From contig JAHEKB010000062.1 of the NCBI GenBank assembly GCA_024638525.1, forward strand, positions 1-10,362: a stretch of 10,362 bases of DNA. Reading direction: 5' to 3'. Position 1 is the first letter of the stretch; every line of letters begins with the position of its first letter. Below the pieces are notes generated by a model. The model was given only the letters and a program-made list of their open reading frames with translations, made no database searches and was not told the DNA's origin. The position numbers and the translations under genes were made by a program. Positions 1 to 5,961 of this stretch are shown piece by piece. The DNA comes from Bacteroidota bacterium (lineage in GTDB: Bacteria > Bacteroidota > Bacteroidia > NS11-12g > UBA9320).

Positions 1-548
1 AAGAGGCAGAAAGTGACGCCATTTGCGATGGAGACGACGTTGAGATTATCGGTATAATGGAACACATAGAGCCCGCAGGAATACACTCTGGAGACTCTTC
101 GGCAGTTCTCCCGCCTTTTAGCTTTTCAAAAACAGTGATGGATCAAATTGAGGAATACACTAAGACCATCGCCAAGGCCATGAACGTCATTGGTCTCTTG
201 AATATTCAATTCGCTGTAAAGGATGAAAAAGTTTATGTCATCGAGGCAAATCCCAGGGCTAGTAGAACCGTGCCATTTATATGTAAAGCATATCAAGTTC
301 CTTACGTAAATATTGCCACAAAGGTGATACTAGGCGAAAAGAAGCTCAAAGATTTCAAAATTGAACCCAAGCCTCAAGGCTATGCCATAAAAAAGCCAGT
401 ATTTTCATTCAACAAGTTTCCAAATGTCAATAAGGAGCTCGGGCCTGAAATGAAGTCAACAGGCGAGGCCATTCTCTTTGTTAAGGACACTAATGACCCC
501 GAATTCAGAGAATTGTACAATCAGAAATCAATGTTCTTGAGCAGATAA
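1..548 (+). CDS. carB: Carbamoyl-phosphate synthase large subunit, C-terminal end (partial)
   Basis: This is the last 181 codons of CarB, in the frame starting at base 3; the gene begins outside the window. CarB uses ATP to join bicarbonate and ammonia, supplied by CarA from glutamine, into carbamoyl phosphate for pyrimidine and arginine synthesis in the cytoplasm. The visible part is the end of the second ATP-grasp half, with the metal/ATP-site strand VYVIEANPRASRTVPF and the later block FNKFPNVNKELGPEMKSTGE, both close to known CarB. The protein stops about 25 residues after that block, ending in MFLSR. Enterobacterial CarB continues for more than 100 residues as the MGS-type allosteric domain, so this copy lacks that domain, as I recall for many Bacteroidota CarB proteins of about 940-950 residues. 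The stop codon overlaps the next start (TAATG), so the downstream small gene is probably co-translated. Confidence 0.95.
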   Translation, partial: EAESDAICDGDDVEIIGIMEHIEPAGIHSGDSSAVLPPFSFSKTVMDQIEEYTKTIAKAMNVIGLLNIQFAVKDEKVYVIEANPRASRTVPFICKAYQVPYVNIATKVILGEKKLKDFKIEPKPQGYAIKKPVFSFNKFPNVNKELGPEMKSTGEAILFVKDTNDPEFRELYNQKSMFLSR

Positions 549-724
549 TGAAATATGTTCTTCTGGCCATATTGATTTATTGGATTTGGAGCCGGTTTTC
601 CAAAATTGCCAGAGCGGTCAAAGAAGACCAAGGCCCAAAGGGGTCAAACCCAAACTCTGATATTGGCAATCAAAACACAGACAAAGGTCCTGGCGAGTAC
701 GTTGATTTTGAAGAATTAGAGTAG
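548..724 (+). CDS. Small membrane-anchored protein, DUF4834-like
   Basis: This 58-codon gene has an ATG that shares one base with the carB stop codon (TAATG), a typical sign of translational coupling. Residues 3-14 (YVLLAILIYWIW) form one short hydrophobic segment, followed by a basic stretch (SRFSKIARAVK), a polar glycine/asparagine-rich linker and the acidic end GEYVDFEELE. A short N-terminal membrane anchor, a polar linker and a closing G-E-Y-V-D-[FY]-E-E motif match what I know of the DUF4834 family of Bacteroidota, whose function is unknown. The basic residues after the hydrophobic segment suggest that the tail lies in the cytoplasm. The gene call is well supported by spacing and architecture; the family name is pattern recognition and was not searched. 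Confidence 0.72.
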   Translation: MKYVLLAILIYWIWSRFSKIARAVKEDQGPKGSNPNSDIGNQNTDKGPGEYVDFEELE

Positions 725-1025
725 CCTACAACATAGACTTCCGTTTGTCAATTTTGGCGTTTATCTCTGCTTCCATAGCACAACTGCTGCTTAGTGTGCT
801 TCTCATTCATCATTCTAACCGACCCTCGTTCTAGTAACCTTACTGGCTGTTCGTGTTTTTGGTTTGATGAACTGACGTTTTCTGCTATGATGAGAAGACG
901 TTGGTGATCGCTCAAGTTGGAATCAAGTTGAATCAAAGAAATTAGAACTCAAAATGAATAATTTACCCAGTGGGGTATATTCTCTAGTTGGAACGCAGCA
1001 TGCCCAAACCTTGAGAAAACTCTAA
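725..1025. other. Stretch of about 300 bp without an intact gene
   Basis: This stretch lies between the convergent DUF4834-like gene and the glycosyltransferase gene. Stops occur in all three + frames. An open reading of 62 codons exists on the - strand (936 to 748), but its product has no recognisable domain and carries no membrane or signal features, so I do not call it. Apart from the sorting-domain-like remnant entered separately, I see one hydrophobic stretch in the frame starting at 727 (LSILAFISASIAQ), which resembles a signal peptide but has no ATG in front of it. No convincing terminator hairpin was found for either flanking gene. Confidence 0.6.
813..1025 (+). pseudogene. Possible remnant of a T9SS C-terminal sorting domain
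   Basis: In the frame whose codons start at multiples of 3, bases 894-1025 are open and end at a TAA. The last part reads KKLELKMNNLPSGVY followed by SLVGTQHAQTLRKL. This follows the end of a type A T9SS sorting domain: alternating hydrophobics, L-x-x-G-x-Y, a short strand, then a turn and K-L. The metalloprotease in this same window ends with the comparable LKLPKLSDGLYVIKLQQ and later RKLLIK. Upstream in the same frame, 837-872 gives TLLAVRVFGLMN, resembling the strand and 'D..G' part of such domains, but stops at 873, 888 and 891 interrupt it. No start or intact body is visible, so this is best read as the decayed 3' end of a secreted-protein gene. Chance resemblance is possible given its length. 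Confidence 0.4.
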
Positions 1026-2024
1026 TTAACAAAACCACCAATGGTCCAGACCGGCCTGTTGCTGATTATTCTTTAGCCGCTTCTTAATTTCCAGCTTATC
1101 CTCTGGAGCAGATACTGCACAAATGGTTTGGTTGTTCCTTAATCTTTCAAGATTTACAGCTTCTACCGTCTTCCCATAAATGTCCAAACCTTGCTTATTC
1201 TCATTGTCTGTAATCCAATGAAAAGCATGGCCAGAATTAATCAATAATTTAGCAATGGCTTTCCCTTTCTTTCCTGCACCCCATAGGTAAAGCTCTTTAT
1301 TTCTATCGCGGTCCAACTTTAGAAAGTAATGCACTTTTAGCGGGTAATAGGCCATTGGGAAATAATCAGGATTTTTTCGACTAGTCCTATTCTGACTATC
1401 CCTCCAAAGATGAACAACATCATCAACAGCTGTAATATGCATGCCGGCAGCATAGACCCTAAAAGCAAAATCATAATCTTCCGGGATGAGGTCAGAATTA
1501 AATGCTCCTATACTATTGAAATCATCTCGGTGAATAAGCCATGCAGGCGAGGGTATTGGACACTCCATATAAAGGTCTCTCCAATGTGCGCTCGTTTCCA
1601 TGAGTAAATTCAACCAGTCCTGATAATTCTGGAATCCCAGACCAACCAGCCATTCATCAGAAAAGTATTTTACTTTACCACTGACCACCATCTTTGGCTT
1701 CCAATGCTTTCTTAGGCTAGATAGCTTGTTTCGTGGCATCAGGTCATCAGCATCCATTCTGTGTATGAATTCACCGCTAGAAAGAATAAATGCAGTCCTC
1801 AAGGCTTCAATGATTCCAGTCCCGGTGCTCTCATGATATGAAACCCGATTATCTCCCTGAACAAACTGCTTGATGATTGTTGCGCTATTGTCTTCAGAAT
1901 GGTCATCAACAGCTATTAATTCCCAATTTTCATCGTCTTGATCTATTATAGATTGCAGACAATCTGATAGATAGCTACCCGCGTTCTTAACAGGCATCAA
2001 AATACTGATTTTAGCATTCTGCAT
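1026..2024 (-). CDS. Glycosyltransferase family 2 with C-terminal Rossmann-like domain
   Basis: The 332-residue protein begins with a GT-A fold of family GT2 (about residues 5-210). The opening strand ISILMPVKN, the nucleotide-binding DDHS at 40-43, the metal-binding DADD at 91-94 and an acidic PEDYDF at 181-186 near the expected catalytic-base position are all present. Such enzymes move a sugar from a nucleotide-sugar donor to a glycan or lipid carrier; donor and acceptor cannot be told here. Residues 244-332 form a second domain starting LYLWGAGKKGKA, a glycine-rich nucleotide-binding loop, then WITDNENKQGLDIYGK and a closing HWWFC, resembling small Rossmann-type domains seen on other glycan enzymes. 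No signal peptide or membrane segment is evident, so it is probably cytoplasmic. It stands alone: the 226-nt gap from mnmA suggests its own promoter. The stop codon directly abuts the sorting-domain remnant on the other strand. Confidence 0.88.
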   Translation of the reverse strand: MQNAKISILMPVKNAGSYLSDCLQSIIDQDDENWELIAVDDHSEDNSATIIKQFVQGDNRVSYHESTGTGIIEALRTAFILSSGEFIHRMDADDLMPRNKLSSLRKHWKPKMVVSGKVKYFSDEWLVGLGFQNYQDWLNLLMETSAHWRDLYMECPIPSPAWLIHRDDFNSIGAFNSDLIPEDYDFAFRVYAAGMHITAVDDVVHLWRDSQNRTSRKNPDYFPMAYYPLKVHYFLKLDRDRNKELYLWGAGKKGKAIAKLLINSGHAFHWITDNENKQGLDIYGKTVEAVNLERLRNNQTICAVSAPEDKLEIKKRLKNNQQQAGLDHWWFC

Positions 2025-2250
2025 TCAATGCAATTTTACCTATATTTGATGCAGGGCTGGAGAAGATAATTGAAAAATTCAACACTTTAAACTTTACCGG
2101 CTTCAAACGATGCGCATAAGAGCAGACCTTAATCTTGACTTGTCAGTGTGCGTCTATTCACCTTTGGTGATTGACAAACGTAGGTAGTTCGTGGCGTGGA
2201 GGGAGCCAAATCCTATTTATTAGGAATTTTTCATCGTTTCAGCCCTTTTT
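2025..2250. other. Non-coding gap between mnmA and the glycosyltransferase
   Basis: No convincing reading frame lies here. The gap holds a nested inverted repeat: outer arms TTGTCA (2140-2145) and TGACAA (2172-2177), and an inner hairpin TCACC-TTT-GGTGA (2158-2170). An exact Bacteroidota -7 box for the - strand lies at 2175-2182. A second imperfect inverted repeat, TCCTA/TAGGA near 2211-2225, is short and AT-rich. The hairpins lack a run of T after them on either strand and so do not look like standard terminators. Confidence 0.5.
2175..2182 (-). promoter_or_regulatory. Possible -7 box for the glycosyltransferase gene
   Basis: Read on the - strand the bases are TACGTTTG, an exact fit to the Bacteroidota -7 consensus TAnnTTTG. 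The nearest TTTG upstream is 24 nt away (2207-2210), longer than the usual spacing of about 19-20, so the -33 element is doubtful. Transcription would begin near 2168 and leave a leader of about 140 nt before the glycosyltransferase start. An 8-nt motif with two free positions can occur by chance. Confidence 0.28.
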
Positions 2251-3399
2251 TTATTCAATCACCCCACTACCTAACATCTCATTGCCATCGTACCAAGCTG
2301 CAAATTGACCGGGTGTCACGGCTTTTTGGGCTTGAGCAAAGCTTACCTCTAGGAATGATTCAGATTGCTTTAGTTTAGCCTTGAACAATGGCTGTCTATA
2401 TCTAATCCTCATGTCTAAGGTTCTTTCTTCGCCCACTTTCAAGGCAAGAGAATTGCGCAGCCAATGGACATTCGAATTTGCGATCTTTAAACCCTTGCGC
2501 AAAAGGCCGGGGTGATCTTCTCCTTCTCCTACATAGATGCTATTGGTTTCCGTGTTGACTTGCAGGATAAACAGGGGTTGAGTGTAGCCACCGATGTTTA
2601 AACCTTTTCTCTGACCCACAGTATAAAAATGAGCCCCTTGATGTTGGCCAATCTCCACACCGTCAGCCTCTTTAAATCTGTAGAATTCCGTGTCTGCCAA
2701 CGGCTCCTGAAAACCAGACCAATTTCTATCTATTTCAATTACATTGCCTTCTTTCTCCTTAAGCTGCTGCTTTAGGAAATCGGGCAGTTTTACTTTACCA
2801 ATGAAACACAAACCTTGTGAATCCCTCTTTTCTGCAGTAACTAAATCTTGATCTTTTGCTATTGCTCTTACCGCATCTTTATTTAATTCTCCAATGGGAA
2901 ACAATGCATGCGACAATTGGTCTTGTGTCAGCTGACAGAGGAAATAGCTTTGGTCTTTGTTTTGATCTTCGCCAGCCAACAATCGAAACTCTTTGTACTC
3001 CTCATTGAAATCCTTTCTGCAATAATGCCCTGTGGCAACATATTCAGCTCCCAACAGTTTTGCGTGTTCCAAGAAGAGGTCAAACTTGATTTCTCTGTTG
3101 CACAAGATATCCGGATTGGGCGTTCTACCGGCTTCGTACTCCTTGAACATATAATTGACTATGCGTTCTAGGTATTGTTCGCTTAGATCAATGGTATGAA
3201 AAGGAATCCCTAGCTTTTCCGCCACCAATAAAGCATCCTTGCTGTCTTCCTCCCAAGGACAATCATCACTGATAGTCACCTCGGTATCATGCCAGTTTTT
3301 CATGAACACCCCTAAGACTTCATAACCTTGCTCCTTAAGTAAATAGGCTGCCACTGATGAATCAACCCCTCCGGATAGCCCTACCACAACTCTTTGCAT
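2251..3399 (-). CDS. mnmA: tRNA-uridine 2-sulfurtransferase MnmA
   Basis: MnmA activates U34 in the anticodon of tRNA Lys, Glu and Gln with ATP and replaces oxygen 2 with sulfur, a cytoplasmic wobble modification. The 382-residue protein has the usual length. It opens with the PP-loop GLSGGVDSS at residues 7-15. The two catalytic cysteines sit in the expected settings: C100 in TPNPDILCNREIKF and C198 in RDSQGLCFIG, matching C102 and C199 of E. coli. YVATGHYCR (120-128) and the central block HFYTVGQRKGLNIGG are also typical, followed by the beta-barrel C-terminal part ending TPGQFAAWYDGNEMLGSGVI. The ATG lies one base after the stop of the upstream metalloprotease gene (TGA-G-ATG on the - strand), so it is very likely translated from the same message. 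I found no convincing promoter of its own in the preceding 70 bases. Confidence 0.97.
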   Translation of the reverse strand: MQRVVVGLSGGVDSSVAAYLLKEQGYEVLGVFMKNWHDTEVTISDDCPWEEDSKDALLVAEKLGIPFHTIDLSEQYLERIVNYMFKEYEAGRTPNPDILCNREIKFDLFLEHAKLLGAEYVATGHYCRKDFNEEYKEFRLLAGEDQNKDQSYFLCQLTQDQLSHALFPIGELNKDAVRAIAKDQDLVTAEKRDSQGLCFIGKVKLPDFLKQQLKEKEGNVIEIDRNWSGFQEPLADTEFYRFKEADGVEIGQHQGAHFYTVGQRKGLNIGGYTQPLFILQVNTETNSIYVGEGEDHPGLLRKGLKIANSNVHWLRNSLALKVGEERTLDMRIRYRQPLFKAKLKQSESFLEVSFAQAQKAVTPGQFAAWYDGNEMLGSGVIE

Positions 3400-3400
3400 C

Positions 3401-5890
3401 TCACTCGTTTTTGATCAACAATTTTCGGTCGTAAACCCTTTCTCCTTGCTGAAGCTTTATAACGTATAAGCCATCGCTTAGTTTTGGCAATTTCAACTGA
3501 TTTGAATTTAAGCTTCCGCTGTAAAGCATACGTCCTCGTAAGTCCCATAATTCAAAGCTTTCAATCATCTGTTCACCGAAATGAATCGTCTGCCCACTTG
3601 GGGTTGGATTTGGAATAATTTGAAATTCGTTGTTTAAATCACCTAGGCCTAACTTGAAGTCTAGGTTGTAATCATCACTGCTACTATCAACGCCACAATA
3701 ATTCTCCACTTTCAACCAGACTGTATACATCCCTTGATCAGGGAAATCATGGATCGGATTCTCTTCTGTTGAACTTTCCCCGTCGCCAAAATCCCATAGA
3801 TAGCTTTCGGCATTACTAGACGTTGAGCTAAAGTCTATGCTAAGGCCGTCCACATTAGCGCTAAAGTCTGCTTCTGGTGCATCGATTACCATGATAGTAT
3901 CAATTCTAGTTGCACTATTTCCGCACTCTCCAAGAGCTACAACTCTAATTGTTCTCTGTCCTGCTGCATTCCAATCTATAGTTACAGTTTTCCCCGTTGA
4001 CCCACCAACAAATGAACCTCCACTTGGCACTGCCCATGCATAACCCGTGGCATTATCTACTTCCGTTACGGTATAGGAGCTCTCACCAAAGCAGGCGGAG
4101 TCCTCTTGAACAAACGCGTCAGGTGTGGCTGGTGTCGGAGGTAGGACTTCTACATACCTAATCATAGAATCCATGCCAAAACTATTGGTAACTACTAAAC
4201 TGATTCGTTTAGTTCCCGAACTGCTATAGCTCACCACATGTGGCCCTTCTACACTTGAGCCAGACATGGATGCATCTTGTCCAAAACTCCAGTTAAAACT
4301 CAATCCACTTCCATCTGTGGTATTGCTGAATGTCACATTATCCGACACACAAACCACGGTATCGTTGATATTAAAGCTCACAACAGGTAATGTGATTTGA
4401 CAATTCGCTCCCGTTAATTTGGTCAAAGCGCCGTTTCCACAGGTTCCTGAATTGCTGCTGTTGAGAACCACATAGTCCCCACCCTCTACATCAAATGGAC
4501 TCAAGTCTGCTTTCTTATCGCCAGGACCAATAGAATAATGCATGGTCTTTGTGTTATCTCGGACATGGCTCAGTTGATGGCCATGACCCAATTCATGGGT
4601 TGCTACAGACTGAAAATCATATTGATTTGAAGGCGGATTAGATGTCCCGTAATACCAATTATATGTGCTGTCGAACTCAATATCCAACTCATTGACATAC
4701 CAATAATAGGTTTGATTGGTAGAGCTATAACAACCGCTCCATCTGCTCCAACATCTACCTAAAGTGTTGCCTGACAACTCATCAAATCTGACAATATTTA
4801 CATCATCAGAGGCCGTTTGATCCAAGCTCGTATCTCTTCCCACTTTCCAATTCATCAAGGTTTCACATCGCCACGTCTCCAGTGATCTATAGAATGCCTT
4901 AACCGGGTCTTCTTTAGCGGCGAAATTATTGGTCATCTGCCAGCTATATCCTCCTTGCCCATTTTGATTGATATGGGTATTCTGGTAAAAATTAGTATCG
5001 ACAGATGCATTACCAAAAAGCACGTTGGTATGCGCCCATTTTACATACAATTCAGAACTGGATTGCGCCTGATCTCCACCATCATTGACAACTTGTATTT
5101 TGCCCGTCCCGGCTCTTGTAGGAACAAATACTTCAATCTTGCTATTGCTCCAAGACTCGTAAGACTTTGAAATCGGAGAGTAATAGAATCGACCATCTCC
5201 ATAATTGGCGTCTTTAAAACCAACCTTGCCTTCCCCTCTAATCAAGCCAAAATTTGTCCCGGTAATCGTGAGCATAGCTCCTGTACCTGAACTTACAGTG
5301 TCCAAATCAAAGGATGTGATAGTGGGAATAGCTAATGGGCTAATGACCTTCCTTTTGGCCTCGGCGTCATAGGGTTTAAAAAGATCTGGTTCTTGACCGC
5401 TATACTGTCTAAGGTCGCTATACAGGTCATGATTGATGCTGTAATAACTCTTGTCGACATCATAAGCCATGACATCGGCTTCATCATATTGAATAAATGA
5501 TTCAAAATTTGCCACTGCCAAGTACTGGATGTTATAGGTCAACATCTGAATGTCGGACTGTACCAACATAAATATACCTGCGTCTCCAACGTGCAATTGC
5601 AATGAAGGGAATACATGATGTCTTTCCAAGTCTACCTGACCGCCCATGGTTATCAGCTCGACGATAGAAGACCCACTGCCTTTGAATACTCTATAAACTT
5701 CAATTTTGTTTACCGTATAAATATTTTTGTTTTCAGCATCCCATTCTGAGTGCTGAGAAAGCACTTTACCTTCTATTACCAATTCACTTTCAGCAATTCT
5801 TTTTTCGAGGTCCCAGTGCTCCACGGCGCATTGAGAGAATCCAATGTTTGACAAAGTCAAGAATGCAATCAGTAAGCTTAAATATTTCAT
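3401..5890 (-). CDS. Secreted metzincin-like metalloprotease with IPT/TIG, PKD and T9SS sorting domains
   Basis: This 829-residue protein has a signal peptide (about 1-20, MKYLSLLIAFLTLSNIGFSQ). Residues 30-130 form a domain of the 'VIEGKVLSQHSEW...YTV...VFKG...VGDAGIFML' kind often found in front of such proteases. An IPT/TIG immunoglobulin-like fold follows at about 187-285. The peptidase region, about 290-480, carries the zinc motif HELGHGHQLSH (432-442) and a candidate Met-turn, TKTMHY, at M450. Ligand spacing H-E-x-x-H-x5-H fits metzincins, but the usual glycine between the second and third histidines is Gln439. Three PKD-like domains follow: about 502-583, 586-668 and 672-735, the last with WDFGDGESS. 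The end (752-829, IIPNPTPSGQ to RKLLIKNE) is a type A T9SS sorting domain, so the protein should cross the outer membrane and be released or surface-attached. Its substrate is unknown. It leads a two-gene unit with mnmA. Confidence 0.9.
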   Translation of the reverse strand: MKYLSLLIAFLTLSNIGFSQCAVEHWDLEKRIAESELVIEGKVLSQHSEWDAENKNIYTVNKIEVYRVFKGSGSSIVELITMGGQVDLERHHVFPSLQLHVGDAGIFMLVQSDIQMLTYNIQYLAVANFESFIQYDEADVMAYDVDKSYYSINHDLYSDLRQYSGQEPDLFKPYDAEAKRKVISPLAIPTITSFDLDTVSSGTGAMLTITGTNFGLIRGEGKVGFKDANYGDGRFYYSPISKSYESWSNSKIEVFVPTRAGTGKIQVVNDGGDQAQSSSELYVKWAHTNVLFGNASVDTNFYQNTHINQNGQGGYSWQMTNNFAAKEDPVKAFYRSLETWRCETLMNWKVGRDTSLDQTASDDVNIVRFDELSGNTLGRCWSRWSGCYSSTNQTYYWYVNELDIEFDSTYNWYYGTSNPPSNQYDFQSVATHELGHGHQLSHVRDNTKTMHYSIGPGDKKADLSPFDVEGGDYVVLNSSNSGTCGNGALTKLTGANCQITLPVVSFNINDTVVCVSDNVTFSNTTDGSGLSFNWSFGQDASMSGSSVEGPHVVSYSSSGTKRISLVVTNSFGMDSMIRYVEVLPPTPATPDAFVQEDSACFGESSYTVTEVDNATGYAWAVPSGGSFVGGSTGKTVTIDWNAAGQRTIRVVALGECGNSATRIDTIMVIDAPEADFSANVDGLSIDFSSTSSNAESYLWDFGDGESSTEENPIHDFPDQGMYTVWLKVENYCGVDSSSDDYNLDFKLGLGDLNNEFQIIPNPTPSGQTIHFGEQMIESFELWDLRGRMLYSGSLNSNQLKLPKLSDGLYVIKLQQGERVYDRKLLIKNE

Positions 5891-5906
5891 GATTAGGCAA
5901 TTTGAA

Positions 5907-5937
5907 CAAATTTAGCTTTCTGTGTTCGCCGCTACAA
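5907..5937 (-). promoter_or_regulatory. Bacteroidota-type promoter for the metalloprotease-mnmA unit
   Basis: On the - strand the sequence has TTG (5937-5935), a 20-nt spacer and then TAAATTTG (5914-5907), an exact match to the -33/-7 consensus of the primary sigma factor in Bacteroidota. The start of transcription would fall near 5900, about 10 bases before the ATG at 5890. The spacing and position are what is expected for a real promoter, and it sits in the only gap between the divergent genes. Confidence 0.75.
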
Positions 5938-5946
5938 TTAATTATA

Positions 5947-5954
5947 CAACTTTG
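5947..5954 (+). promoter_or_regulatory. Possible -7 box for the purK operon
   Basis: CAACTTTG differs at one fixed position from TAnnTTTG and ends 7 bases before the purK ATG at 5962, so the message would have almost no leader. No TTG is found at the expected upstream spacing. It overlaps the spacer side of the opposing protease promoter, and the only space for a purK promoter is this 71-bp gap. Confidence 0.35.
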
Positions 5955-5961
5955 CAGCCCA

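Noticed and set aside
748..936. Open reading frame of 62 codons on the - strand between the DUF4834-like and glycosyltransferase genes
   Set aside because: No domain, hydrophobic or repeat pattern is seen, no promoter is evident, and the opposite strand of the same stretch gives a better explanation as a sorting-domain remnant.
2041..2048. TATATTTG on the + strand upstream of the glycosyltransferase start
   Set aside because: No + strand gene follows and no -33 element is present, so it is probably a chance match in AT-rich DNA.
2211..2232. Short TCCTA/TAGGA inverted repeat with a T-run, as a terminator
   Set aside because: The stem is 5 A/T-rich base pairs with a mismatch or bulge, the T-run is on the strand without an upstream gene, and the - strand side has no T-run.
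5902..5961. N-terminal extension of PurK from an upstream ATG at 5902
   Set aside because: The 20 extra residues are not PurK-like and cover the promoter of the divergent protease gene; the start at 5962 gives the normal family length and N-terminus.
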